A stretch of DNA of 57,779 nucleotides from Streptomyces sp. MMG1121 (lineage in GTDB: Bacteria > Actinomycetota > Actinomycetes > Streptomycetales > Streptomycetaceae): the NCBI RefSeq assembly GCF_001280015.1, contig NZ_LGDV01000204.1, positions 1 through 57,779 of the forward strand, read 5' to 3'. The notes under the pieces are model-generated. The model made no database searches. It was not told the origin of the DNA and was given only the letters and a program-made list of their open reading frames with translations. A program made the position numbers and the translations under genes. Positions within the stretch are counted from its first letter, which is position 1. Each line of letters begins with the position of its first letter. Shown here one piece after another: positions 27,801 to 34,933 of the stretch.

Positions 27801-28844
27801 CAGAACGATCCTGCGTCCGGTGTGCGGCTGGAAGACCCGGTGCTGCTCGGCGTGCGAGAGCCGCGCGTACAGCGGCAGTACCTCCGTGAACCGGTATTTC
27901 TTCTTCTCCAGCGCGTCGGCGGTGTCCCGGATCTCCCGTTCACCCGAGAGGAAGACGAGGACGTCTCCCTTGCCCTCGGCCATCAGCTCCTCGACGGCGT
28001 CCGTGATCGCGGTGATCTGGTCCCGGTCGGCGTCCTCGGAGTCCTCCTCCAGGAGTGGCCGGTAGCGCACCTCGACCGGGTACGTCCGTCCGCTGACCTC
28101 GATGATCGGCGCGTCCCCGAAATGCCGCGAGAAGCGCTCGGGGTCGATGGTGGCGGAGGTGATGACGACCTTGAGATCCGGCCGCTTCGGCAGCAGCTGG
28201 GCGAGATAGCCCAGCAGGAAGTCGATGTTGAGGGACCGCTCGTGGGCCTCGTCGATGATGATCGTGTCGTAGGCGCGCAGCTCGCGGTCGGTCTGGATCT
28301 CGGCGAGCAGGATGCCGTCGGTCATCAGCTTGACGAAGGTGGCGTCCGGGTTCACCTGGTCGGTGAAGCGGACCTTCCAGCCGACGGCCTCGCCGAGCGG
28401 CGTGCTCAGCTCGTCCGCCACCCGCTCGGCGACCGTGCGTGCGGCGATACGGCGGGGCTGGGTGTGCCCGATCATGCCGCGCACGCCCCGGCCCAGCTCC
28501 ATACAGATCTTCGGGATCTGGGTCGTCTTACCGGAACCGGTCTCACCGGCGACGATGACGACCTGGTGATCGCGGATGGCGGCCGCGATGTCGTCCTTCT
28601 TCTGGCTGACGGGCAGCTGCTCGGGATACGTGACGGCGGGCACACGGGCACGCCGTTCACCGATCCGTGCCTCGGCCTTGGCGACCTCCGCCTCGATCTC
28701 GGCGAGGACGGCGGCGCGGGCCTCCGGCTTACGGATCTTGCGCGCGCCCTCGAGCCGCCGGCCGAGCCGATGCGCGTCGCGCAGCGACAGCTCGGTCAGA
28801 CGGGGGGCGAGGGTGCCGAGGGCGGGGGCGGGATGCGTAGACAT
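24900..28844 (-). CDS. hrpA: ATP-dependent RNA helicase HrpA (DEAH box)
   Basis: 1314 aa, the full length of bacterial HrpA. Walker A VAGETGSGKTTQIPK near residue 95, DEAH box IIIDEAHERSLN, motif III ITSATID, GRCGRTSDGICIRL for motif VI, then the HA2/OB-fold region and a long C-terminal domain (NYGRIEPEVSRELFIRNALVEG onwards, DUF3418). It acts on structured mRNA and stalled ribosomes in the cytoplasm. A large plus-strand open frame covering the gene (24888-28928) is only its codon-bias shadow. It is bracketed by two near-identical tRNA-Asp genes. Confidence 0.95.
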   Translation of the reverse strand: MSTHPAPALGTLAPRLTELSLRDAHRLGRRLEGARKIRKPEARAAVLAEIEAEVAKAEARIGERRARVPAVTYPEQLPVSQKKDDIAAAIRDHQVVIVAGETGSGKTTQIPKICMELGRGVRGMIGHTQPRRIAARTVAERVADELSTPLGEAVGWKVRFTDQVNPDATFVKLMTDGILLAEIQTDRELRAYDTIIIDEAHERSLNIDFLLGYLAQLLPKRPDLKVVITSATIDPERFSRHFGDAPIIEVSGRTYPVEVRYRPLLEEDSEDADRDQITAITDAVEELMAEGKGDVLVFLSGEREIRDTADALEKKKYRFTEVLPLYARLSHAEQHRVFQPHTGRRIVLATNVAETSLTVPGIKYVIDPGFARISRYSHRTKVQRLPIEPVSQASANQRKGRCGRTSDGICIRLYSEDDFLARPEFTDAEILRTNLASVILQMTAAGLGEIEKFPFIDPPDHRNIRDGVQLLQELGALDPEQKDPRKRLTDTGRKLAQLPVDPRLARMVLEADKNGCVREVMVIAAALSIQDPRERPAEKQAQADQQHARFKDETSDFLAYLNLWRYVREQQKERGSSSFRRMCKQEYLNFLRIREWQDIYTQLRTVAKQMGIHLAEEDAPGDRIHVSLLAGLLSHIGMKDVKEGNKNEYLGARSAKFAIFPGSSLFRKQPKFVMSAELVETSRLWARVNAKIEPEWVEPLAGHLLKRTYSEPHWEKDQAAVMAYEKVTLYGVPIVAQRKVNYGRIEPEVSRELFIRNALVEGDWRTHHKFFADNRKLLSEVEELEHRARRRDIVVDDDTLFDFYDQRVPEHVVSGAHFDSWWKHKRHEQPEFLDFEREMLIRESAEAVTKADYPDSWQQGNLKFRVTYQFEPGADADGVTVHIPLQVLNQVTDEGFDWQIPGLREEVVTELIRSLPKPIRRHYVPAPNYAKAFLERAVPLQEPLTVTMARELKLMVGVPFDADDFDWAKIPDHLTITFRIVDERRRKLDEDKDLEALKLRLRPKARKALSQAAAATAERQGGESLERGGLTDWTIGTLTRVFETRRAGQPVKAYPALVDDGDTVSVRLFDTEAEQAEAMWKGTRRLILRNIPVNPAKFASEKLTNAQKLALSANPHGSIQALFDDCAMAAADKLIADFGGPVWDEESYRKLYDKVRAEIVDTTVRTVGQVQQVLAAWQACERRLKAVQSPTLLANLTDVRKQLDALVKPGFVTWAGIRRLPDLMRYLVAADRRLQQMPTGAQRDTSRMEKVHEMQDEYAWLVEQLPQGRPVPSSVLDIRWMIEELRVSYFAHALGTAYPVSDKRIVKAIDAAVP

Positions 28845-28948
28845 ACGCGGTCCAGGATCTCACCCCGTCCGAAAAACAGGCGAACGATTTGTCGGCGCCC
28901 CACGACGGGAAGCCGAATACAGCACTGACTGCTGCACTGACTGCTGCA

Positions 28949-29269
28949 CTAGGGAGTGCGCTGGGCCGGTGGCACGGCGGCCGGTGGTGTCGAGGCCGGC
29001 GCACCGCCCTGCTGCGCCAGCACGATCGACTTCGCCGTGTTGGAGATGGCCTTGATCCCCAGGTAGGCGGTGGTCATGCTGCTCACCGCGGTGAACGCGG
29101 CGGTCAGGATGCCGATGATCACCGACTTGTCCCCGTCCAGCCGCCACACGCCGACGATCGCGACCACGACGATCGCAAGATTGCTCGCGATGACCGCGAA
29201 CAGCCCGTACCGCGCCCGGACCTTCTCCAGCTGGGTGTACGCCGTGATCGGAGCCTGGTCCTGGCTCAT
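28949..29269 (-). CDS. small two-helix membrane protein
   Basis: 106 aa. A short polar N-terminus (MSQDQAPITAYTQLEKVRARYG), two transmembrane helices (about 23-43 LFAVIASNLAIVVVAIVGVW and 50-71 IIGILTAAFTAVSSMTTAYLG) and a Pro/Ala tail. No family function known to me. Its ATG overlaps the stop of the upstream DivIVA-like microprotein (ATGA), so the two are coupled and may act together at the membrane. Just past its stop is a short direct repeat (ACTGACTGCTGC, 28922-28950). Confidence 0.75.
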   Translation of the reverse strand: MSQDQAPITAYTQLEKVRARYGLFAVIASNLAIVVVAIVGVWRLDGDKSVIIGILTAAFTAVSSMTTAYLGIKAISNTAKSIVLAQQGGAPASTPPAAVPPAQRTP

Positions 29270-29463
29270 CTCCCCGCTCCCCCGTTCAGCAGCTGTGCGA
29301 TCCGCGCGTCCACCTGCGTCCGGTCGTATCCGCGTCGGACGATGTCGAAGACGGGCGGCGTCCCGTGCGGCGTACCCGTGCTCAGCCGGGCCAGATAGTC
29401 GTCCACCTGGGCGCGATCGTAGCCGCGCCGGGCGATCTCGAAACCTCGGAAGTCGTCTGCCAC
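29266..29463 (-). CDS. tiny protein with two DivIVA-type RRGYDRxQVD motifs
   Basis: 65 aa from GTG 29463 (GGGGG at suitable distance upstream). It is almost entirely two copies of one motif: FEIARRGYDRAQVDDYLARL and FDIVRRGYDRTQVDARIAQL. This F-x-I-x-RRGYDRxQVD pattern is the N-terminal membrane/tubulin-family-associated motif of DivIVA-like and coiled-coil polarity proteins in actinobacteria, here without a coiled coil. ATGA overlap with the two-helix membrane gene. Function unknown. Confidence 0.65.
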   Translation of the reverse strand: MADDFRGFEIARRGYDRAQVDDYLARLSTGTPHGTPPVFDIVRRGYDRTQVDARIAQLLNGGAGR

Positions 29464-29491
29464 GAATGCCCCCACATGCGGCCGCGATACG

Positions 29492-29524
29492 ACGAAGGCC
29501 CCGTTCGTCGAACGGGGCCTTCGT
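29492..29524 (-). terminator. terminator of the Glu-Asp-Phe tRNA array
   Basis: 14-bp perfect stem (ACGAAGGCCCCGTT / AACGGGGCCTTCGT), 5-nt loop, 6 nt beyond tRNA-Phe on the minus strand. Confidence 0.8.
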
Positions 29525-29529
29525 GGCTG

Positions 29530-29603
29530 TGGCTGGGGCCGGGGTCGAACCGGCGACCTTCCGCTTTTCAGGCGGACGCTCGTACCAACTGAGCTACCCA
29601 GCC
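29530..29603 (-). tRNA. tRNA-Phe (GAA)
   Basis: Acceptor GGCTGGG/CCCAGCC, D arm GCTC...GAGC, anticodon stem TCCGC/GCGGA with loop CTGAAAA (anticodon GAA), T loop TTCGACC. CCA not encoded. Confidence 0.95.
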
Positions 29604-29605
29604 AC

Positions 29606-29625
29606 GGTGTTTCACGTGAAACACC
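29606..29625. other. parS: parS chromosome partition site
   Basis: Perfect 20-bp palindrome GGTGTTTCACGTGAAACACC containing the 14-bp ParB core GTTTCACGTGAAAC (29609-29622), identical to the parS consensus in Streptomyces and Bacillus. It fits precisely in the 24-nt spacer between tRNA-Phe and tRNA-Asp. ParB loads here and spreads to form the origin-proximal segregation complex, so the window should lie in the origin region. Confidence 0.95.
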
Positions 29626-29627
29626 AG

Positions 29628-29702
29628 CGGTCCTGACGGGATTTGAACCCGCGGCCTCCACCTTGACAGGGTGGCGAGCACTCCAAACTGCTCCACAGGA
29701 CC
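29628..29702 (-). tRNA. tRNA-Asp (GUC), copy 2
   Basis: Same sequence as the copy at 24.7 kb over the whole tRNA; loop CTGTCAA. Middle gene of the Glu-Asp-Phe array. Confidence 0.95.
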
Positions 29703-29740
29703 AAGCTTGTGCATGCAACAGTGTCGCACACGATCTTGCG

Positions 29741-29813
29741 TGCCCCCAACGGGATTCGAACCCGTGCTACCGCCTTGAAAGGGCGGCGTCCTAGGCCGCT
29801 AGACGATGAGGGC
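29741..29813 (-). tRNA. tRNA-Glu (UUC)
   Basis: Acceptor GCCCTCA pairing with TGGGGGC (one G-U), anticodon stem CCGCC/GGCGG with loop CTTTCAA (anticodon UUC), T loop TTCGAAT. First gene of the array, transcribed leftwards. Confidence 0.95.
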
Positions 29814-29893
29814 TATCGGCCCGCCTGGGCGCTTCTCAGCGCGTCGGGGACGTGAGAAGCATATGGGATGGCGAGCGCTATCGCCAAAACGGT

Positions 29894-31453
29894 TTACGGC
29901 GAGGGGGAGGAGGAGGTCGGCGAGCCGGCGGAGGAGGGGGCGGCACCGGGCTTGACCGGGACGGCCAGATGGCGGCTGACCTCGGCCGTCGTCTCGCCCA
30001 GGCCGCCCAGTTTGATCGCGTCCCAGGCCTGGAGGCGGCGGCTGTCCCGGTCGAAGTAGAGGATCGAGGCCTCGATGGGGGCCGGGTACTTCCCCTCCAC
30101 CGCGCGCAGCCCGCTCCCGCCCGTGGAGCCCTCCATGCGCAGCCGGGTGCCGTAGGGCAGCATCTCGTCCCCCTCGTGGTGCAGATGGCCGCAGAGCACC
30201 AGCGGCACCTCGCCGTCCGTCTCGCGCGCCGCCGACGGCTCGTGGGCGACGGCGACGTCGACCGGGGTGTGCCGGGCCTTCTGGTCGCGCAGGGCGCTGG
30301 CCAGCCGGTCGCCGGCCAGTTGCTCGGCCGCGTTGCCGCCCGGCACCGCCGAGCGGTCGGGGGTGAACTGCGGGTCGCCCATGCCCGCGAAGCGCAGGCC
30401 GGCGACCGTCTGCGCGCGGCCGTCGTCCAGGACGTGCACGTTCCTCATCCGCTCCAGATAGTGCTGGGTGGCCGACGAGTCGTGGTTGCCGCGCACCCAG
30501 ACGTACGGCACGCCCAGGTCCCTGATCGGGTCCAGGAAGCCGTTCTCGGCCGCTGTGCCGTGATCCATCGTGTCGCCCGAGTCGACGATCACGTTCACTT
30601 TGTACTGCTCCACCAGCGAGGCGACGATCTTCCAGCTCGCCGGGTTGAGGTGGATGTCCGACACGTGCAGGACCCGGATGGTGGAGGGGTCCGGCTGGTA
30701 GGCCGGGAGCGTGGAGGTGACGTCGTAGAGCTTCGTCACGTTCGTCACCAGGCGGGCCAGCTCCTTCTGGTAGACGTCGAACTCGGTGACGATGCTGCGC
30801 GCGTTGCCGACCACGGACGGCGCCGAGGACAGCAGTCCCGAGTACTTGGGCTCCAGCACCGACTTCGGGTTCCAGGTGGCGTACGCCGACGCGCCCGAGG
30901 CGGCGAGCAGCGCCAGGGCCAGTCCGCCGGCCGCCAGGGCCCGGCGCGGGCGGCGGTAGACGGCGAGACCGAGGACACCGGCGCCGGCGACCACGGCGAC
31001 GCAGGAGCGCACGGCCAGGTCCAGCGTGCCGTGCTCGACGTCCGCGGCGACCTCGTCCTGCAGGCCGGAGAGCCGCTCGGGGTGGGCGACCAGGGCCTGG
31101 GCACGGAGCGGGTCGAGCTGGTCGACGTTGACGTCGAGCCGGACCGGGGCCACATGGCTGTCCAGGGTGAGCGCGCCCAGCGGAGAGATGTTGATCCTCG
31201 TGCCGCCGGTGAGGGAGGGGCGCAGCGCCATCGTCGTGTTCATCGGGCCGACCGGGGTTCGGACGTTCCCGACGATCAGCAGGCCCAGCCAGGCGCCGAC
31301 GAGGACGACGGCCATGAGGCCGAGGGCGCTCGGCCAGCCGCGGCCGGGCCGGGCGGCGGCCGGATCCGGGGCGGGGAGCGTACGGGTGCTCCGGCGGGCG
31401 GGGCGTACGCGGTTCGTCAGCGTGCGGAGGGCTGCGACGGGAACGCGGACCAT
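29894..31453 (-). CDS. membrane-anchored metallophosphoesterase
   Basis: 519 aa from ATG 31453. N-terminal helix (about 40-62), an extracellular-looking segment, a second helix pair near 150-200, then a calcineurin-like phosphoesterase domain: VLHVSDIHLNP (D-x-H), VIVDSGDTMDHG (GD), VWVRGNHDS (GNHD), AVAHEPS and LVLCGHLHHEG (GHxH). All metal ligands appear present, so the enzyme should be active, with substrate unknown. The C-terminus is Ser/Pro-rich. An upstream ATG at 31504 is possible but lacks a better ribosome site. Confidence 0.9.
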   Translation of the reverse strand: MVRVPVAALRTLTNRVRPARRSTRTLPAPDPAAARPGRGWPSALGLMAVVLVGAWLGLLIVGNVRTPVGPMNTTMALRPSLTGGTRINISPLGALTLDSHVAPVRLDVNVDQLDPLRAQALVAHPERLSGLQDEVAADVEHGTLDLAVRSCVAVVAGAGVLGLAVYRRPRRALAAGGLALALLAASGASAYATWNPKSVLEPKYSGLLSSAPSVVGNARSIVTEFDVYQKELARLVTNVTKLYDVTSTLPAYQPDPSTIRVLHVSDIHLNPASWKIVASLVEQYKVNVIVDSGDTMDHGTAAENGFLDPIRDLGVPYVWVRGNHDSSATQHYLERMRNVHVLDDGRAQTVAGLRFAGMGDPQFTPDRSAVPGGNAAEQLAGDRLASALRDQKARHTPVDVAVAHEPSAARETDGEVPLVLCGHLHHEGDEMLPYGTRLRMEGSTGGSGLRAVEGKYPAPIEASILYFDRDSRRLQAWDAIKLGGLGETTAEVSRHLAVPVKPGAAPSSAGSPTSSSPSP

Positions 31454-31538
31454 TGGTCCCGTATGCCCATGTCCGGGGGTGGATATGCGGCATCGCCCCG
31501 CCATGGGCCCACCGCCCCGGACCCCTGGCTGCTCCCCG

Positions 31539-31889
31539 TCAGCCCCAGCCCAGTTCGTGGAGCCGGGCGTCCTCGATGCCGAAGTGGTGCGCCACCTCGT
31601 GGACGACCGTCACGGCCACTTCGTGGACCACGTCCTCGGCCGTCTCGCAGTAGCGCAGGGTCGGACCCATGTAGACCGTGATGCGGTCCGGGAGGACCCC
31701 GGCGTACCACTCCCCGCGCTCCGTGAGCGGGGTCCCCTCGTACAGGCCCAGCAGCTCCGGATCGGCGGCGGGCGGCTCGTCGTCCACGAAGACGGCCACG
31801 TTGTCCATGACCCGCGTCAGCTCCGGCGGGATCCGGTCCAGGGCCTCGCTCACCAGCTCTTCGAATCTGTCACGTGTCATCTCCAGCAC
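31539..31889 (-). CDS. minimal zincin-type metallopeptidase (zincin_1 family)
   Basis: 116 aa. RDRFEELVSEALDRIPPEL and MDNVAVFVDDEPP at the N-terminus, LLGLYEGTPLTERGEWYAGVLPDRITVYMGP in the middle and the zinc motif VVHEVAHHFGI (HExxH) near the end. GTG at 31889 gives the usual VLEMTRD start; an ATG three codons later sits on top of GGAG and is less likely. The stretch before the zinc motif reads VVHEVAVTVVHEVAHH, a short internal duplication of VVHEVA. Confidence 0.85.
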   Translation of the reverse strand: MLEMTRDRFEELVSEALDRIPPELTRVMDNVAVFVDDEPPAADPELLGLYEGTPLTERGEWYAGVLPDRITVYMGPTLRYCETAEDVVHEVAVTVVHEVAHHFGIEDARLHELGWG

Positions 31890-32013
31890 ATGACCATTGT
31901 CGGGGAGGACTCGGTGGACCGGGGGGCGTCGAAGTGGGCGCGGCGCGTGTCCTCTTGCGGGCGGCGGGAGTTGGGAAGGTTGACTTCTTTCCTTGCCCTC
32001 GGAGGTGGCCGCC

Positions 32014-32532
32014 GTGCGCCCCTTGTACGTACCCGTCCGGCTCGCCGTCACCATGCTGGCCGTCGCGGCGGCGGCCGGCTGTGTGAACGTGGGTGACGAC
32101 GCCGGCCGGGCCCGGCCCTCGCACTCGGCCGGGCAGCACGGCGGCGAGGCGCCCGACGGCGGCCCGGTGGACGGCGTCGGCGGCCGGGAGCGCGGGGCCG
32201 CGGCGGGCGACGGCAAGCACGGGAACGGCGGCAAGGCGAAGCCCGGGGAGTCGCCGAGCGCGTCGGCCAGCCCGTCCGGCTCGGCCAGCGCGTCCGCGAC
32301 GCCCGCGCAGCCCGGCAGGCCCGGGAAGACCGTCAAGCCAGGGGACCCGGCGCCGACCAAGGCCCCGCCGGCCCCGCCGGTCACCTCCGCGCCGCCCGTG
32401 CCCCCGCCCTCCACCCCGCCTCCGGCGACGTCCGAGCCCCCGTCGGCCGAGCCGTCCTCCTCGGCGCACGAGGAGACGGGACCGCAGCTGGTCCAGCGTG
32501 AGCCGGCCCCGGCGGCAGGCGTACCGGCGTGA
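32014..32532 (+). CDS. putative lipoprotein, Pro/Ser/Gly-rich
   Basis: 172 aa from GTG 32014 behind GGAGGTGGCC. Signal sequence VRPLYVPVRLAVTMLAVAAAAGC with lipobox AAGC near residue 23. The mature protein is low-complexity (Gly/Lys/Asp, then Ser/Pro/Ala repeats) with no folded domain visible. Probably a cell-surface spacer-like lipoprotein; function unknown. Confidence 0.6.
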   Translation: MRPLYVPVRLAVTMLAVAAAAGCVNVGDDAGRARPSHSAGQHGGEAPDGGPVDGVGGRERGAAAGDGKHGNGGKAKPGESPSASASPSGSASASATPAQPGRPGKTVKPGDPAPTKAPPAPPVTSAPPVPPPSTPPPATSEPPSAEPSSSAHEETGPQLVQREPAPAAGVPA

Positions 32533-32760
32533 GTGGCCGGATCAATGGCTGACCTGCGGCGATGAGGACCGGTTTGCCTTCAGGGGTGGTGGGTGCGTAT
32601 GGTGGTAGATCGTTTGATCCCATTTGCCCGGCGCCACTGCAGAGCGCGCCGTGTGGCGCGTACTCTCCTTTGCCGTGGCGGACCGCATTGAGGCGGTCGT
32701 GAGCGAATCACGGAGTTGACGGGCGCGTGCCGAAGAGACTCCGGAAGGTTTCGCATTCGC

Positions 32761-34794
32761 ATGTCCGTGTCCAGTACTGACCAGTTCGTCGTGTCCGAGA
32801 ACGAGCTCAACGAGCTTGAGAACGAACTCACCGACGAGACGACCGAGGTCACCGAGGCCCCCGAGGCCACTGACACCACCCCCCAGACCACCTTTGCCGA
32901 CCTCGGCCTGCCCGAGGGAATCGTGCGCAAGCTCGCACAGAACGGCGTCACCACCCCCTTCCCGATCCAGGCCGCGACCATCCCGGACGCCCTGGCCCGC
33001 AAGGACATCCTCGGCCGTGGCCGCACCGGCTCCGGCAAGACCCTCTCCTTCGGTCTGCCGACCCTGGCCACGCTGGCCGGCGGCCGCACCCAGAAGCACA
33101 AGCCCCGCGCGGTCATCCTCACCCCCACCCGCGAGCTGGCCATGCAGGTCGCCGACGCCCTCCAGCCGTACGGCGACGTCCTCGGCCTGAAGATGAAGGT
33201 CGTCTGCGGCGGTACGTCGATGGGCAACCAGATCTACGCCCTGGAGCGCGGCGTCGACGTCCTCGTCGCCACCCCGGGCCGTCTGCGCGACATCATCAAC
33301 CGCGGCGCCTGCTCCCTGGAGGACGTGCAGATCGCCGTCCTCGACGAGGCCGACCAGATGTCCGACCTGGGCTTCCTGCCCGAGGTCACCGAGCTGCTCG
33401 ACCAGGTCCCCTCGGGCGGCCAGCGCATGCTCTTCTCCGCCACGATGGAGAACGAGATCCAGACCCTGGTCGACCGCTACCTGAACAACCCCGTCTCGCA
33501 CGAGGTGGACGCGGCCCAGGGCGCGGTGACGACCATGTCGCACCACATCCTCATCGTGAAGCCCAAGGACAAGGCGCCGGTCACCGCCGCGATCGCCTCC
33601 CGCAAGGGCCGCACGATCATCTTCGTGCGCACCCAGCTGGGCGCCGACCGCGTCGCCGAGCAGCTGCGCGACGCCGGTGTGAAGTCCGACGCGCTGCACG
33701 GCGGCATGACCCAGGGCGCGCGCACCCGCACGCTGGCCGACTTCAAGGACGGTTACGTCAACGTCCTCGTCGCGACCGACGTCGCCGCGCGCGGTATCCA
33801 CGTCGACGGCATCGACCTGGTCCTGAACGTGGACCCGGCCGGCGACCACAAGGACTACCTGCACCGCGCCGGCCGTACCGCCCGCGCGGGCCGTACCGGC
33901 ACGGTCGTCTCGCTCTCGCTGCCGCACCAGCGCCGCCAGATCTTCCGCCTGATGGAGGACGCCGGCGTCGACGCCGCGCGCCACATCATCCAGGGCGCCG
34001 GCGCCTTCGACCCGGAGGTCGCCGAGATCACCGGCGCCCGCTCGATGACCGAGGTCCAGGCCGAGTCCGCGGGCAACGCCGCGCAGCAGGCCGAGCGCGA
34101 GGTCGCCCAGCTCACCAAGCAGCTGGAGCGTGCCCAGCGTCGCGCCACCGAGCTGCGCGAGGAGTCCGACCGTCTGGTCGCCCGGGTCGCCCGCGAGCGC
34201 GGCGAGGACCCGGAGGCCGCGGTGGCCGAGGCCCAGGCGACGGCGGCGGAGGAGCTGGCGGTGGCCGAGGCCGCCGCCGAGCAGCCTGCCGCGCGCGAGG
34301 AGCGTCCGGCGGCTTCGGCGCCGTACGAGCGCCGCGAGCGCCGTGACGACCGTGGTGGCGACCGTGGTGGGCGTGGTTTCGAGCGTCGTGACGAGCGTCG
34401 CCCGTTCGACCGTGACCGTGGTGGCGACCGTGGTGGCCGTTCCTTCGAGCGTCGTGACGACCGTGGTGGCGACCGTGGTGGGCGTGGTTTCGAGCGTCGT
34501 GACGAGCGGCGTGACGAGCGTCGTCCGTTCGACCGTGACCGTGGTGGCGACCGCGGTGGCGACCGTGGCGGCCGTTCCTTCGAGCGCCGTGACGACCGTG
34601 GCGGCTTCCGCCGCGACGAGCGCGGTGGGCACCGGGGCAGCGACCGTCCGTTCAACCGCGACCGCCGCGACGACCGCCCGGGCTTCCGCTCCGGTGGCCA
34701 CGACCGCCCCTACGGCCGTCGTGACGACCACCGCGGCGCCAGCGGCTCCTTCGGCCGCCGCGATGACAAGCCGCGCTGGAAGCGCAACGGCTGA
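32761..34794 (+). CDS. DEAD-box RNA helicase with RGG-like C-terminal tail
   Basis: 677 aa. Acidic N-terminus (ELNELENELTDETTEVTEAPEA), Q motif (TTFADLGLPEGIV...TPFPIQAATIP), Walker A GRGRTGSGKTLSFG, PTRELAMQ, DEAD in VLDEADQMSDLGF, SAT, and HRAGRTARAGRTG. A coiled segment follows (about 440-490), then a long tail of DRGGDRGGRSFERRDDRGG-type repeats that should bind RNA non-specifically. The start at 32761 lies after GGAAGG. The 228-bp leader upstream is GC-rich with an inverted repeat near 32645 but no recognised riboswitch. Likely role in ribosome assembly or cold-stress RNA handling. Confidence 0.92.
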   Translation: MSVSSTDQFVVSENELNELENELTDETTEVTEAPEATDTTPQTTFADLGLPEGIVRKLAQNGVTTPFPIQAATIPDALARKDILGRGRTGSGKTLSFGLPTLATLAGGRTQKHKPRAVILTPTRELAMQVADALQPYGDVLGLKMKVVCGGTSMGNQIYALERGVDVLVATPGRLRDIINRGACSLEDVQIAVLDEADQMSDLGFLPEVTELLDQVPSGGQRMLFSATMENEIQTLVDRYLNNPVSHEVDAAQGAVTTMSHHILIVKPKDKAPVTAAIASRKGRTIIFVRTQLGADRVAEQLRDAGVKSDALHGGMTQGARTRTLADFKDGYVNVLVATDVAARGIHVDGIDLVLNVDPAGDHKDYLHRAGRTARAGRTGTVVSLSLPHQRRQIFRLMEDAGVDAARHIIQGAGAFDPEVAEITGARSMTEVQAESAGNAAQQAEREVAQLTKQLERAQRRATELREESDRLVARVARERGEDPEAAVAEAQATAAEELAVAEAAAEQPAAREERPAASAPYERRERRDDRGGDRGGRGFERRDERRPFDRDRGGDRGGRSFERRDDRGGDRGGRGFERRDERRDERRPFDRDRGGDRGGDRGGRSFERRDDRGGFRRDERGGHRGSDRPFNRDRRDDRPGFRSGGHDRPYGRRDDHRGASGSFGRRDDKPRWKRNG

Positions 34795-34838
34795 CGCCGC
34801 GTGAGCACTGCCGCGTGAGCACCGGCGAGTGATCTGAG

Positions 34839-34874
34839 AAGGGCCCGTACGACATGGTCGTACGGGCCCTTTTT
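34839..34874 (+). terminator. terminator of the DEAD-box gene
   Basis: 15-bp perfect stem (AAGGGCCCGTACGAC / GTCGTACGGGCCCTT), ATG loop, T run after. Confidence 0.9.
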
Positions 34875-34933
34875 CGCCATCGAGGCCGTCCGGTGGCGCA
34901 TGTCATGCCTGTGCGGAGGGAATTGCTGGGGGC

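Noticed and set aside
24888..28928. Very long plus-strand open frame opposite hrpA (1346 codons)
   Set aside because: Antisense shadow created by GC-rich third positions; no ribosome site, residue composition is arbitrary and hrpA on the other strand is unmistakable.
34330..34620. Repeat array in the helicase gene as a CRISPR or mobile repeat
   Set aside because: In-frame coding repeats of an RGG-like tail.
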